64,000 bases of DNA, from NCBI RefSeq assembly GCF_024436065.1, contig NZ_JANFNS010000001.1, positions 1,155,774 through 1,219,773 on the forward strand, given 5' to 3'. The translations under genes and the position numbers were made by a program. Shown in pieces: positions 43,747 to 54,240 of the stretch (its first letter is position 1; every line of letters starts with the position of its first letter). Below the pieces are notes generated by a model. The model ran no database searches and was not told the origin of the DNA. It saw only the letters and a list, made by a program, of their open reading frames with translations. The DNA is from Saccharibacillus sp. JS10. GTDB taxonomy: Bacteria; Bacillota; Bacilli; Paenibacillales; Paenibacillaceae.

Positions 43747-46200
43747 CTACGAAAGCGAAAAAGATAAAGTCGTATCCGCATTTGCGGTTCGGACATGGTG
43801 TAATCGCTGCGTTAGCCATATTCCGAGATCTTCTCCCGGCCCTAACATCACTCGCTCAACCGCTTCCGCTTCTTGCAAGTTGCGGTACGCAGCCGCCGAA
43901 TCTAGCGCCGCTTTCGGCGGAGTCGGATTGGCGGTCACTGTCATCTCTTCTCGAATAATAAACTGCAATTCTTCGAATACGTCCAGCGTCATTCGAATCA
44001 TGCGCAGTGAAAAACCCGAGACTTTAGACAGATGCCGAATTAATTGTTCTTCGTTCACCTTGCCTCCCGCAGCGCGCCTGAGCTCGACATAGATCGTTTT
44101 GATCTTTTCCCGGCTTGGTTCGCTGAGTCGCTCGGCAGAAGGCCCGCTTGCCGGATACAGCAGCACGATATTTTCCAATATAGGAAAGTTAGCCAATAAT
44201 TCATCCAGTTGCACAGAAGTATCCGGCAAATCCAGTAGAAATAAAGTACGTGTCTCGGTCGGCTTGATAAGCGGCTGCTCGCTTTCCGTTCCTTGAATCC
44301 CGGAATATTTATCATACAGCCAAAGCGGCAGATGCGCTAGGGTCTTCTGTGAAACTTTTAAAGTCGTTTCGTTCAAAGCCACCATGACTTGCTGCGGTTC
44401 ACATGCGATCCATTGCTTTGCTTTTTTGCAAAATTGTTCGACAGTCTCTGCCGAATTCATAGGAGAACGTCGATCAAAGACTTGAAAACCAGGTAAAGCG
44501 AGGTCGCGTACCATCAATTGAGGTTTCCGGTTGCCTCTCCATTCATTGATGCTCGTCTCTGCCAATATATCCAATAGATCACCTTCGCTCAGATAATCGG
44601 CTAATGCGCCTTTACCAAAAGCGACTGCTTCGACGACGCATCCGTCTTGCTCGATCACCAACTTCAAATGATTATTCGTTTTTCCCATCGTCAGCACCCG
44701 TTGAAGTTTGACCTTGCGGAACACAAGCTGAGGTGTCGGATTGCTCATCCCGAATGGAGCCAACCGATCCAACTCTTCGATCACCTGGATCGGAATGTCT
44801 GCCAAGCTACATTCGGTCTCTGCTTCGATCACAGGAATCAGATCCTCGGGAAGCAGTTTGTTTGCTGCATATTCATTCAATCCTTGATCGAAAGCTTCAA
44901 GTTGTTCACGTTCCAGGCTCATTCCCGCTGCCGCAGGGTGCCCGCCAAAATGCTGCATCGTATTTTCGACAGATAGCAGCGCTTCATAAATATCGAAGTT
45001 CGGAATCGAACGCGCTGATCCTTTGCAGGTGCCTTTTTCTGTATCGATGCCCAATATAATCGTTGGACGATAATACCGCTCCAAAATTTTTGAAGCGACG
45101 ATCCCGACCACGCCGACATTCCAACCTTCGCCCGCCAACACAATGACATGAGGAACGACGCCGTCTGCCTCGGCAATCCGACGCTCTAACTTTCGGATCG
45201 CTTCCGCAACAATGTCTTCGACATTTTTTTGACGATCTTTGTTAAGCAGATCCAGGACTGAAGCCAAATGCTCTGCGCGATCAGCTTCATCCGTAGTCAA
45301 CAGGTCGACCGCTCGGTTCGCATGATCGAGCCTACCGCTAGCATTGATACGCGGTGCAATCGCAAAAGCGATCCCGACCGAATTGAGTTGTTCCGGTTGA
45401 CTTCCCGCTACGGCTAACAATTCTTTGACCCCGAGCGACGGATGAGTTTGCATCTGTTGAATACCTTTTGCCACCAAGATCCGATTTTCGTCTACAAGAG
45501 GCATAAGATCGGCAACCGTACCGATCGCAACCGTATCCAGCCATTCTTCCGGCGGCGCGCCTAACAAGGCATGACATAGTTTAAAAGCAACCCCTACCCC
45601 GGCTAACCCTTTAAACGGATACTCGCACATTGGAAGTTTAGGATTCACGAGCGCGATGGCTTTCGGCAATACTGCAGGAGCTTCGTGGTGATCGGTTACT
45701 ACAGTATCGATCCCGAGTGAAGTCGCATAAGCGATCTGGTTAACGGCACTGATGCCTGTATCCACCGTTATAATTAGCTTGACGCCTTCTGCGGCTGCTT
45801 GATCGATTGCGTGGTTATGCAGCCCATATCCTTCTTTGGAGCGATGCGGAATATAAGTTCCAAAGTTCGCTTGGAGTCGCGTGAGCAAACGGATCATGAG
45901 CGAGGTACTGGATACTCCGTCCGCATCATAGTCACCGTACACCCAGATCCGTTCTTTTTGTTCCAAAGCCTCGCGAATACGTTCTACAGCTTGCTTCATT
46001 CCGTGCAGTAAAAAAGGGTCGTGCAGCTTCGTCAAATCGGTATGATCTTGCAAAAACTCTGTTGCGGCATCTGGCGTATCGTATCCTCGATTAACAAGTA
46101 GCGAAGATAATAACGGAGATGCGCCAATCTCCTCGCTTAATGTATGAACCGCTTCTTTTTCCGGCGTTGCAATCTTCCATTGATATTTGGAATGAAGCAC
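43747..46200 (-). CDS. recJ: Single-stranded-DNA exonuclease RecJ
   Basis: An 817-residue 5'-3' exonuclease used in recombination and mismatch or base repair. The DHH-family motifs are present: VYGDYDADGVSSTS, IITVDTGISA and VVTDHHEAP; the DHHA1 domain holds CKGSARS and QHFGGHPAAAGMSL. The C-terminal 250 residues are the extra Bacillales/Firmicutes domain. The start is GTG 46200 after GGTAGG; the frame is open to 46245 but without a ribosome site. Confidence 0.95.
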   Translation of the reverse strand: MLHSKYQWKIATPEKEAVHTLSEEIGASPLLSSLLVNRGYDTPDAATEFLQDHTDLTKLHDPFLLHGMKQAVERIREALEQKERIWVYGDYDADGVSSTSLMIRLLTRLQANFGTYIPHRSKEGYGLHNHAIDQAAAEGVKLIITVDTGISAVNQIAYATSLGIDTVVTDHHEAPAVLPKAIALVNPKLPMCEYPFKGLAGVGVAFKLCHALLGAPPEEWLDTVAIGTVADLMPLVDENRILVAKGIQQMQTHPSLGVKELLAVAGSQPEQLNSVGIAFAIAPRINASGRLDHANRAVDLLTTDEADRAEHLASVLDLLNKDRQKNVEDIVAEAIRKLERRIAEADGVVPHVIVLAGEGWNVGVVGIVASKILERYYRPTIILGIDTEKGTCKGSARSIPNFDIYEALLSVENTMQHFGGHPAAAGMSLEREQLEAFDQGLNEYAANKLLPEDLIPVIEAETECSLADIPIQVIEELDRLAPFGMSNPTPQLVFRKVKLQRVLTMGKTNNHLKLVIEQDGCVVEAVAFGKGALADYLSEGDLLDILAETSINEWRGNRKPQLMVRDLALPGFQVFDRRSPMNSAETVEQFCKKAKQWIACEPQQVMVALNETTLKVSQKTLAHLPLWLYDKYSGIQGTESEQPLIKPTETRTLFLLDLPDTSVQLDELLANFPILENIVLLYPASGPSAERLSEPSREKIKTIYVELRRAAGGKVNEEQLIRHLSKVSGFSLRMIRMTLDVFEELQFIIREEMTVTANPTPPKAALDSAAAYRNLQEAEAVERVMLGPGEDLGIWLTQRLHHVRTANADTTLSFSLS

Positions 46201-46281
46201 ACACTCACCTACCTTTTTGAGACTTAACTGGATAAGGTCTAACATGATAAAACCGAACGCAGCGAAGTACCACGTCCGGTA

Positions 46282-47187
46282 TTATTGAACAATTGTTGGC
46301 TCTTCTTTATTGTCAGGAAGTTCTTCATTAGATTTGTACGGATAGCCTGTATGATAAGGTTCGATTCTAATCCGCACTTCAATGACTTGCACAAAACGTT
46401 GCATCAACAAATCGCGAGCACGCTGAGAAATATCTTCGGCTTCTTTGACCGTGATCCGAGGGTTGACGCTAAGTACGGCTTCGATCGTCACCGTTTCAAA
46501 AGATTCGATAGCTTTCAAAGCTCGAACTTCGAGAACGCCTTGAATCCGTTGAACCGTCTCGATAAAAGGTCTAGAGTCAACTGTACGTAGAGGATCTTTT
46601 GAAGACGTAGCGGTTGTGGCTTGCAAAAGTACTAATCCTTTAACTGCAACAAATACAGAGACCATTAAAGCGACCACTGAATCTGCATACGTGAGAAAAG
46701 AAATATCAAATCCGCTTCCTGCGATCGATAAAGCCATGCCTAAAGCTACGCAGATCCATACATACATAGACATCCGATGCTGAGATAGATAAAAGTAAGC
46801 CTGTTGACGATCACCATACAGCCGGCTTCGATACCCGAACATAAAAACGATTTGGCTGATCACTACCGTAACCAAAAAAGCAGCAACTGCCCAACCATTA
46901 GGTACAAGATTCATACCGCTTTGTATATTCTTAATCGTTTTTATAAAAACTTCGATTAGCCCCACGATAATCAGTGCTACAACTAAAGTTCGAACCCCTA
47001 ACATCGAAGAACGAGATTTGGAATTTCTGCTGTGAAAAGCATCAGAAACGGAATTTAGCGCATCCACCAACAGAGCTTGGCTCCCCCCAAACCAGCCTCC
47101 GATACCTTTTAACAATATAGTAAAACCAAGCAGATAGGTACCGGCCCAACCTGTAGAGTTCATGCTGCTTTGTTGACGGACCGCCAT
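46282..47187 (-). CDS. Cation diffusion facilitator family transporter, atypical
   Basis: A 301-residue protein with the CDF layout: six membrane helices and a C-terminal ferredoxin-like domain (about 205-285, IQGVLEVRALKAIESFETVTIEAVLSVNP is that part in pieces). Helix 2 reads LLVDALNSVSDAFHS and helix 5 TYADSVVALM, so Asp and Asn stand where many CDFs have His/Asp metal ligands. This recalls the Mn2+/Fe2+ type or a changed site. ATG 47187 follows GGAAAGGGG; the longer frame overlaps the secF terminator and is wrong. It heads the unit with recJ. Confidence 0.85.
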   Translation of the reverse strand: MAVRQQSSMNSTGWAGTYLLGFTILLKGIGGWFGGSQALLVDALNSVSDAFHSRNSKSRSSMLGVRTLVVALIIVGLIEVFIKTIKNIQSGMNLVPNGWAVAAFLVTVVISQIVFMFGYRSRLYGDRQQAYFYLSQHRMSMYVWICVALGMALSIAGSGFDISFLTYADSVVALMVSVFVAVKGLVLLQATTATSSKDPLRTVDSRPFIETVQRIQGVLEVRALKAIESFETVTIEAVLSVNPRITVKEAEDISQRARDLLMQRFVQVIEVRIRIEPYHTGYPYKSNEELPDNKEEPTIVQ

Positions 47188-47225
47188 ATTGATTCCCCTT
47201 TCCCAGCGAACTTGATTGTGTTTAA

Positions 47226-47264
47226 AAAATAACAAAAGCCGCGTCTCAAATATAGGACGCGGCT
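47226..47264 (-). terminator. Intrinsic terminator of the comN-secD-secF unit
   Basis: On the minus strand AGCCGCGTC, ten-base loop, GACGCGGCT, then TTTGTTATTTTTT. Confidence 0.9.
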
Positions 47265-47276
47265 GCCGTAAAGATA

Positions 47277-48206
47277 TTAATTCGTCGCTTTGGACGGTTT
47301 AACCGCGGACGGCTTTTTTTTGTTTCTTAACGCCAACCACAATGGGCTTGCGATAAAGATCGAAGAATACGTACCGAACAGCAAACCAAGAACCATAGCC
47401 AACGAGAACATACGGATCGATTCGCTACCTAAGATCAGCAACGCGAAAGCTGCAATGAATACGGTGAATACCGTACCGAGCGAGCGAGTCATCGTTTGCG
47501 AAATACTTTTGTTTACGACATCTTCGAGATCGCCAGGCGTTTGCTTTTTCGCAAAGCGCAAGTTTTCTCGAACTCGGTCGAAGATAACGACGGTATCGTT
47601 AATCGAGAAACCGATAATGGTCAAAATCGCAACAATGAAGGTTAGATTGACCTCGAGACGCAAAATCGAGAATACGCTGATAACGAGGAAAGCGTCATGC
47701 AGTAAAGCGACGATTGCCGACAAAGCAAATCGCCATTCGAAACGAATCGTGATATAAATCATGATTCCGACACTTGCCACGATAATCGCAAGCAAAGCGT
47801 TCCGTTCCAATTCTTTTGCCATCTCGGTGTCTACGGTATTGATCTCGTAAGAAGCTTTATCGTCGATTTGGCTATTGAATGTCGATTGAAGCGCCTGCGA
47901 TTGTGTATCGGTCAGCACTTCCGGGAAACGGATATTCACGCGGTCATTACCCGCCGTAATATTTGCTTCCTGATCAAGTTTCGCATCACTCAGCACTTTT
48001 TCGACTTGAGCTTGCGTTACAGCTTTAGATACCGATACGTCTACGTTCGAGCCAGAGCGGAAATCAACGCCGTAGTTCAATCCGAAGATCGAAAGGCTGA
48101 TGATACCAGCCAAAGTAATCAACAGCGAAAATCCGTAAAAGTACTTACTCGATCTGATAAAATTGAAATTCCATTTGGAACTTGATGATAGATTCTTAGA
48201 GCTCAC
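47277..48206 (-). CDS. secF: Protein translocase subunit SecF
   Basis: A 309-residue six-helix membrane protein that works with SecD to pull exported proteins out of SecYEG with the proton gradient. LNYGVDFRSGSNVDV is the conserved loop after helix 1, and TIIGFSINDTVVIFDRVRENL is the signature in helices 4-5. GTG 48206 is chosen: AAGGGA stands about ten bases before it, while GTG 48215 touches that site. The start overlaps the secD end. In B. subtilis the two are one fused protein; here they are separate. Confidence 0.95.
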   Translation of the reverse strand: MSSKNLSSSSKWNFNFIRSSKYFYGFSLLITLAGIISLSIFGLNYGVDFRSGSNVDVSVSKAVTQAQVEKVLSDAKLDQEANITAGNDRVNIRFPEVLTDTQSQALQSTFNSQIDDKASYEINTVDTEMAKELERNALLAIIVASVGIMIYITIRFEWRFALSAIVALLHDAFLVISVFSILRLEVNLTFIVAILTIIGFSINDTVVIFDRVRENLRFAKKQTPGDLEDVVNKSISQTMTRSLGTVFTVFIAAFALLILGSESIRMFSLAMVLGLLFGTYSSIFIASPLWLALRNKKKPSAVKPSKATN

Positions 48207-49665
48207 GAATTTCACTTCCCTTCACTCCGAAATACGATGGCTTAGTCAAAGATTTCGCTTTGATCAGCAACGAGAGCAAGTAACGCGACAGGAAGACGTT
48301 CGTGATGATACTCGTAACGATATCGATCATCAGAACCAACGCGAATCCGCGAACCGATCCTGTACCGAGCCAGAACATTACGGCTCCGGCAATCAGTGTT
48401 GTAATTTGAGCGTCCATAACGGTACGGAACGAGCTTTTGCTACCGGCACGGAATGCCGACAAAATACTTTTTCCGCTTCGTATTTCTTCTTTGATCCGTT
48501 CGGAAGTAATGATATTGGCGTCGACCGCCATACCTATGCCCAATATGAAAGCGGCAATACCCGGTAAGGTCAGCGTTATATCTGCCCATATGAAGACCAG
48601 AATCGTCCCCCACGTATGAATAATGAGACAGAATGCAGCAATCAGACCTGGAACCCGATACATAAAGACCATGAAAATCAAAATAATAATCGAGCCGATA
48701 ATACCTGCGCGAAGCGTCTGGTCAAGAGACAATTGACCGAGCGTTGCGCCTACACTTTGCGAATATTTTTCAGTCAATTTAAGCGGCAAAGCACCTAAAT
48801 TGATCGTATCGCGCAAGTTTGCTGCTTCTTCGCGTGTGAAATCACCTGAAATTTGTGCGCTTCCGCCTGAGATTTGTTGTTCGACTCTAGGAGCGGAAAG
48901 CAATTCGTCATCCAGGAAGATCGCCATCGGTTGACCAACCAAACGACCTGTCACTTCTGCGAATTTTTTCGGATCGTTCAGTTCAATCGAAATCATTGGA
49001 CGTTGCAAAGAATCCAATACAACAGTAGCACCGTTAGGCTTGAAATCTTCACCTGTCAGTTCGATCTTATCAAATCCTTGATAAGGATCGGCTGGTGTAG
49101 CCGTTTCCGTATCTGTACCTGCTGCTTCATCGGTACCGGTTCCTGTAGAATCGGTATTTGCTTCTGCTGCAGGTGTTTCATCCGTACTTGTAGCTTCTTC
49201 TGCATCTGTAGCTGCATCCGTATTGGCAGCATCCGTGGAATCTGGAGCTTCTACCGTTGCTCCATCTTCTGTTTCTGTAGCCGCTTCGTCTTGCGCGCTT
49301 GTGTCCGAAGTGTTCCCCATGCTACGGAACGTCAAGTTAGCGGGTTCTTTAATTCGTTCCCTTACAGCTTTCTCGTCGGTAACTCCCGCAATTCGAAGAC
49401 GAATCCGGTTGTTTCCTTCGGTTGTGATCTCGGGCTCGCTTCCTCCGAGAGCATCCACACGTTTTTCGAGACTCTTTGCTGTTTCAAGCAGGGATTCTCG
49501 GGTGACTTCTGATCCGCCTGTCATTGGTGACGCCTCGTAAAGAATCTCGAAGCCCCCTTTTAAATCCAGTCCCAATCTTACTGAATTCAATAAGTTAGGC
49601 GTGCTCCATATCATGACTCCGATCGAGACGAGCACAATAACAATGAAACTGACAATTCTCTTCAT
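48196..49665 (-). CDS. secD: Protein translocase subunit SecD with acidic low-complexity insert
   Basis: A 489-residue SecD. Membrane helix 1 (about 4-20) is followed by LGLDLKGGFEILYE, the extracellular P1 domain, FTREEAANLRDTINLGALP and five C-terminal helices with GAFILGIGMAVDANIITSERIKEE, the RND signature. Residues about 118-193 are an insert made nearly only of Ala, Thr, Asp, Glu and Ser, placed in the extracellular domain between LTFRSMGN and the strand around YQGFDKIELTGEDF. I know of no such stretch in B. subtilis or E. coli SecD. ATG 49665 has GGGGGAA some 13 bases before it. Confidence 0.95.
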   Translation of the reverse strand: MKRIVSFIVIVLVSIGVMIWSTPNLLNSVRLGLDLKGGFEILYEASPMTGGSEVTRESLLETAKSLEKRVDALGGSEPEITTEGNNRIRLRIAGVTDEKAVRERIKEPANLTFRSMGNTSDTSAQDEAATETEDGATVEAPDSTDAANTDAATDAEEATSTDETPAAEANTDSTGTGTDEAAGTDTETATPADPYQGFDKIELTGEDFKPNGATVVLDSLQRPMISIELNDPKKFAEVTGRLVGQPMAIFLDDELLSAPRVEQQISGGSAQISGDFTREEAANLRDTINLGALPLKLTEKYSQSVGATLGQLSLDQTLRAGIIGSIIILIFMVFMYRVPGLIAAFCLIIHTWGTILVFIWADITLTLPGIAAFILGIGMAVDANIITSERIKEEIRSGKSILSAFRAGSKSSFRTVMDAQITTLIAGAVMFWLGTGSVRGFALVLMIDIVTSIITNVFLSRYLLSLLIKAKSLTKPSYFGVKGSEIREL

Positions 49666-49754
49666 GCCGTTTCTGGTTCCCCCTTTTTTCTCAATATTCC
49701 CATTATAGCGACGCCGTAAAATGGAGTCAATGAATCAAAAATAAAGGCTGCCCT

Positions 49755-50045
49755 TTATGAAAAGGGAGCTTCTTTCAATGCGGCAAGAGTCAAGTAGTTC
49801 ATCATCCCGTCTGCACGCAGTGTTAAAATATCATTGACCATTTGGTGTAGCGGTGGTTCAGGTTTATTGACGTATTTATGATTAACGCAGTTCCATACTT
49901 CTTCCCAAGTTGTATGCTCATAACCGAGAAATTGAAATTCCTCTGCTTTGCTGCGGCAAAGATCGATCACAGCTCCCGTCAATTCTTCACCGATCAATTC
50001 CGGTTCGACAAGTTGTGAGACTTCCCATCTGTTTTCTGTCGTCAT
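49755..50045 (-). CDS. comN: Post-transcriptional regulator ComN-like
   Basis: A 96-residue protein of the ComN (YrzD) family. In B. subtilis ComN acts on the 5' leader of the comE competence operon mRNA and brings it to division sites with DivIVA. The core pattern is visible: YEHTTWEEVWNCVNHKYV and LHQMVNDILTLRADGMMNYLT. The gene precedes secDF in B. subtilis too. ATG follows AAAGGGGA. Function is inferred from family and position; no com genes are in this window. Confidence 0.85.
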   Translation of the reverse strand: MTTENRWEVSQLVEPELIGEELTGAVIDLCRSKAEEFQFLGYEHTTWEEVWNCVNHKYVNKPEPPLHQMVNDILTLRADGMMNYLTLAALKEAPFS

Positions 50046-50069
50046 AATCGTCCCCTTTCCAAGATCTTA

Positions 50070-51386
50070 TTATAAAATATACGTGTATAAATACCATCCG
50101 CCTAGTACCAAAGCCAATAAAGTAAGCGGCAAAGCGATCAGCAAGTAGGATAGATACGAAAAGCGATACCCTTCTTTGTATGCAAAACCTGCGGCAAGCA
50201 CTCCAGCTACCGAACCTGCAAGCGTACCGCTTGAACCGATTCCGCTCCCTAGCGCCACAGCTAACCATAGACTTTGCAAATCTTTTGGACGTACGACTTC
50301 CATCTGAAATCCGATCGTTTCGATCAAAGGAATAACGCCTGCAATAAGCGGAATCGGATCGAGTACCGCTGAGAAAATACCAACAATCGCAAATAATACT
50401 AGAGCGGTCAGACTTTTGTTCTCATTGGTCAATTCAAGTAACCGTGCTGCCATTTCTCCGGTAATGCCTGTTTCGACCAAACCCGCAGCAATCACATAAA
50501 ATCCAGCAATGACTCCAAGCGTTTTGAAGTCCATGCGTTCACGGATTTTTCTGACATCCTCCATCGAATGGACATTGACGACGATCATTGCCAGCGCTGC
50601 GATCGAAGCTACGGCTGAACTCGTCATATCAAGCTGTTTATGCCAAATCAGACCGATTATCAGCACAACAAGAACAATTAAAGACCATACAGCTTGACGA
50701 CGACCTGCCAAATAAGCATAAGGATCAAGCTTGGCTCGTTCTTGCTTTTCCGTAGCAGATGTACGTAGTTCCCGACGGAAAATTAGCAGTAATATCGCCA
50801 TATGAACGAGTAATAGAAATACGACAGGCAGCAGCAAATAAGAAGCGAAAGCCCGAGTATCCAAATCTGCCGCTGCACCGATCATCATATTAGGCACACT
50901 ACCGACAAGCGTCGTCATTCCTCCAAGATTACAAGCAATCACACTCATAATCAAAAAAGGTACCGGACGAATATTCAGAAGTTTGCCGATTCGCAAAATA
51001 AGGGGTGCCAGCAGCAACAGAGCAGGGCCGCTACCCAACAAAGCCGCCGCTACCGCAGCAACTAAAGTCATAAAGCCTAATATAATAAAACCATTTGACG
51101 AAAAAAGTTGAACGATGCGTATTGCTGCAAAATGTACGATACCGCTTCGATCTATCGAAGCCGCTATGATCATCATATTTGTAATCAGCCATAACGTATG
51201 CCATCCAATATGCTGCGAAAAAGCAGCGTTCCAATCTACGATCCCTAATATTAATAGCAGGAGCCCTCCTGTAAGAGCAGCCACACCTGCATTTACTTTT
51301 TCCGTTACGACCAACAGATAAGCGATCACAAATACAGCAATTGCCGTATAGATCGGCCAAAATGCGGGTTCCATATCGGAAATCAT
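50070..51386 (-). CDS. SLC13/ArsB-NhaD (ion transporter superfamily) permease
   Basis: A 438-residue protein with about 11-12 membrane segments. GSGPALLLLAPLILRI and the later GSGIGSSGTLAGSVAGVLA are the paired substrate loops of the ArsB/NhaD/SLC13 superfamily. The substrate may be arsenite, sodium, sulfate or a dicarboxylate; no ars genes are near, so the substrate cannot be named. It precedes comN by 24 bases and could share its transcript. Start ATG 51386 follows AGAGGGGA. Confidence 0.82.
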   Translation of the reverse strand: MISDMEPAFWPIYTAIAVFVIAYLLVVTEKVNAGVAALTGGLLLLILGIVDWNAAFSQHIGWHTLWLITNMMIIAASIDRSGIVHFAAIRIVQLFSSNGFIILGFMTLVAAVAAALLGSGPALLLLAPLILRIGKLLNIRPVPFLIMSVIACNLGGMTTLVGSVPNMMIGAAADLDTRAFASYLLLPVVFLLLVHMAILLLIFRRELRTSATEKQERAKLDPYAYLAGRRQAVWSLIVLVVLIIGLIWHKQLDMTSSAVASIAALAMIVVNVHSMEDVRKIRERMDFKTLGVIAGFYVIAAGLVETGITGEMAARLLELTNENKSLTALVLFAIVGIFSAVLDPIPLIAGVIPLIETIGFQMEVVRPKDLQSLWLAVALGSGIGSSGTLAGSVAGVLAAGFAYKEGYRFSYLSYLLIALPLTLLALVLGGWYLYTYIL

Positions 51387-51503
51387 ACATTCACTTCCCC
51401 TCTAAATCGTTCTTTGCGCATCCTATGTATGTGTATCGAAGAACGACTCCTAATGTGTATAGTTTCTTTTTGCAAAAAGGTTTCGCTACATCTTCTTTTC
51501 GCT

Positions 51504-51553
51504 AAAAAAAGAAGCTACTGAAAAACGGAATATGTCCGTTAATCAGCAGCTTG
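51504..51553 (-). terminator. Intrinsic terminator of the ruvC-yajC operon
   Basis: On the minus strand AAGCTGCTGA pairs with TCAGTAGCTT (one mismatch), inner AACGGA/TCCGTT stem, then C and seven T. Confidence 0.85.
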
Positions 51554-51603
51554 CATAAAAGTCGTGGCAGTCTAGCCTTCAACTTTTCTTCGATCATTCA
51601 AAC

Positions 51604-51933
51604 TTACTTTTTATCGAGAACCACATCGGAGCTACCTGCCGTTGTTACATGGCTGATCGCGCTGCGGTCAAACGTCAATTTCGTAACGTCATTGACACGC
51701 AAAACAGCGATGTCGTTTGTGATCTCCAAGATTGTACCGTGCAGACCGCCGATTGTGACGATTTTATCGCCTTTTTTCAGCTGTCCGAGCATTGCGTTAC
51801 GTTGTTTTTGCTTTTTTTGTTGCGGACGAATCAGCAGGAAATAGAAAATTGCGATCATGAATACGAATGGAATGATCGTCATGATCAGCCCACCGCCACC
51901 TGCGTTCGCTGCAAGAGTTGCATGTTGAAGCAT
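51604..51933 (-). CDS. yajC: Preprotein translocase subunit YajC
   Basis: A 109-residue protein with one membrane helix (IMTIIPFVFMIAIFYFLLI), the RPQQKKQKQRNAML motif after it and the KGDKIVTIGGLHGTI beta part. It associates with SecDF. ATG 51933 lies behind AAAGGGGG. The last gene of the ruvC-ruvA-ruvB-spoIID-queA-tgt-yajC series, 66 bases after tgt. Confidence 0.93.
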   Translation of the reverse strand: MLQHATLAANAGGGGLIMTIIPFVFMIAIFYFLLIRPQQKKQKQRNAMLGQLKKGDKIVTIGGLHGTILEITNDIAVLRVNDVTKLTFDRSAISHVTTAGSSDVVLDKK

Positions 51934-51999
51934 CGTGAAATCCCCCTTTAAGATACGAATGGCCATACGAAATAAATCGTACTGGACTCGTGGGGTCGT

Positions 52000-53187
<1,188 letters not shown>

Positions 53188-53198
53188 TTAATAAAATA

Positions 53199-54233
53199 TC
53201 AATAAATAAACATCGCATCGCCAAAGCTGAAAAAGCGATATTCTTGTTCAACAGCTTCTCGGTATGCAGCCAATACATGATCTCGCCCTGCAAGTGCGCT
53301 AACCAACATCACAAGCGTAGACTTCGGTAGATGGAAGTTGGTGATGAGTGCATCTACGAGTTTGAGGTCTTCGCCGGGATACAAAAAGATCTGCGTCCAT
53401 CCGCTGTCTGCATGCAGTTTCCCTTGTTCGTCCATTGTACGTCTCGCTGCCGATTCTAAAGTACGTGTCGAAGTCGTGCCTACCGATACGACTCTTCCGC
53501 CGCGCTCGCGAGTACGGTTGATCAATTCGGCAGTCTCCGAAGGAAGTTCATAATACTCTTCGTGCATGACATGTTCTTCGACATTTTCCACCGAAACCGG
53601 ACGGAAAGTGCCTAAACCCACATGCAGCGTCACAAACCCGATGTCTACGCCTTTATTTCGTAACTGCTCAAGCAGTTCTTCGGTAAAATGCAGACCCGCT
53701 GTTGGAGCTGCTGCGGAGCCTTCATGCTTCGCATACACCGTCTGGTACCGCTCACGGTCATCCAGACGTTCTTTGATATAAGGCGGAAGCGGCATCTCGC
53801 CCAGACGATCCAAAATTTCTTGGAAAATGCCTTCGTAGCGGAACTCAATAATTCGCGCGCCCATATCGCCTTCTTCAAGTACAACGGCTTCAAGTTCATC
53901 ACCGAAACGCAATACAGCGCCAGTTTTTACTTTTTTGCCTGGCTTCGCTAACGTCTCCCAACGATCGCCTTCGATATTTTTCAGAAGCAGCAATTCAACG
54001 CGCGCACCTGTTTCTACTTTGATTCCGTGAAGACGCGCAGGCATAACCCGCGTATCGTTCAGAATCAACGTATCACCCGCATTCAATTTGTCTAAAATAT
54101 CGTAAAAATGCAAATGTTCCGTCTCTCCGCTTTGTTTATTCAACGTAAGCAGACGAGAAGCCGTGCGCTCTGCGAGCGGGGTCTGTGCAATTAGATGTTC
54201 GGGTAATTCAAAATCATAATCTTCTACATTCAT
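53199..54233 (-). CDS. queA: S-adenosylmethionine:tRNA ribosyltransferase-isomerase
   Basis: A 344-residue enzyme that moves the ribosyl part of SAM to preQ1-tRNA, making epoxyqueuosine. [24 protein letters not shown] is typical of the start in pieces; further on come [23 protein letters not shown] region ([18 protein letters not shown]), THVGLGTF-like [11 protein letters not shown] and the canonical end [13 protein letters not shown] 54233 is eight bases after the SpoIID stop; the ribosome site AAGGA is weak. Followed by tgt. Confidence 0.97.
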   Translation of the reverse strand: MNVEDYDFELPEHLIAQTPLAERTASRLLTLNKQSGETEHLHFYDILDKLNAGDTLILNDTRVMPARLHGIKVETGARVELLLLKNIEGDRWETLAKPGKKVKTGAVLRFGDELEAVVLEEGDMGARIIEFRYEGIFQEILDRLGEMPLPPYIKERLDDRERYQTVYAKHEGSAAAPTAGLHFTEELLEQLRNKGVDIGFVTLHVGLGTFRPVSVENVEEHVMHEEYYELPSETAELINRTRERGGRVVSVGTTSTRTLESAARRTMDEQGKLHADSGWTQIFLYPGEDLKLVDALITNFHLPKSTLVMLVSALAGRDHVLAAYREAVEQEYRFFSFGDAMFIY

Positions 54234-54240
54234 GTGGTCT

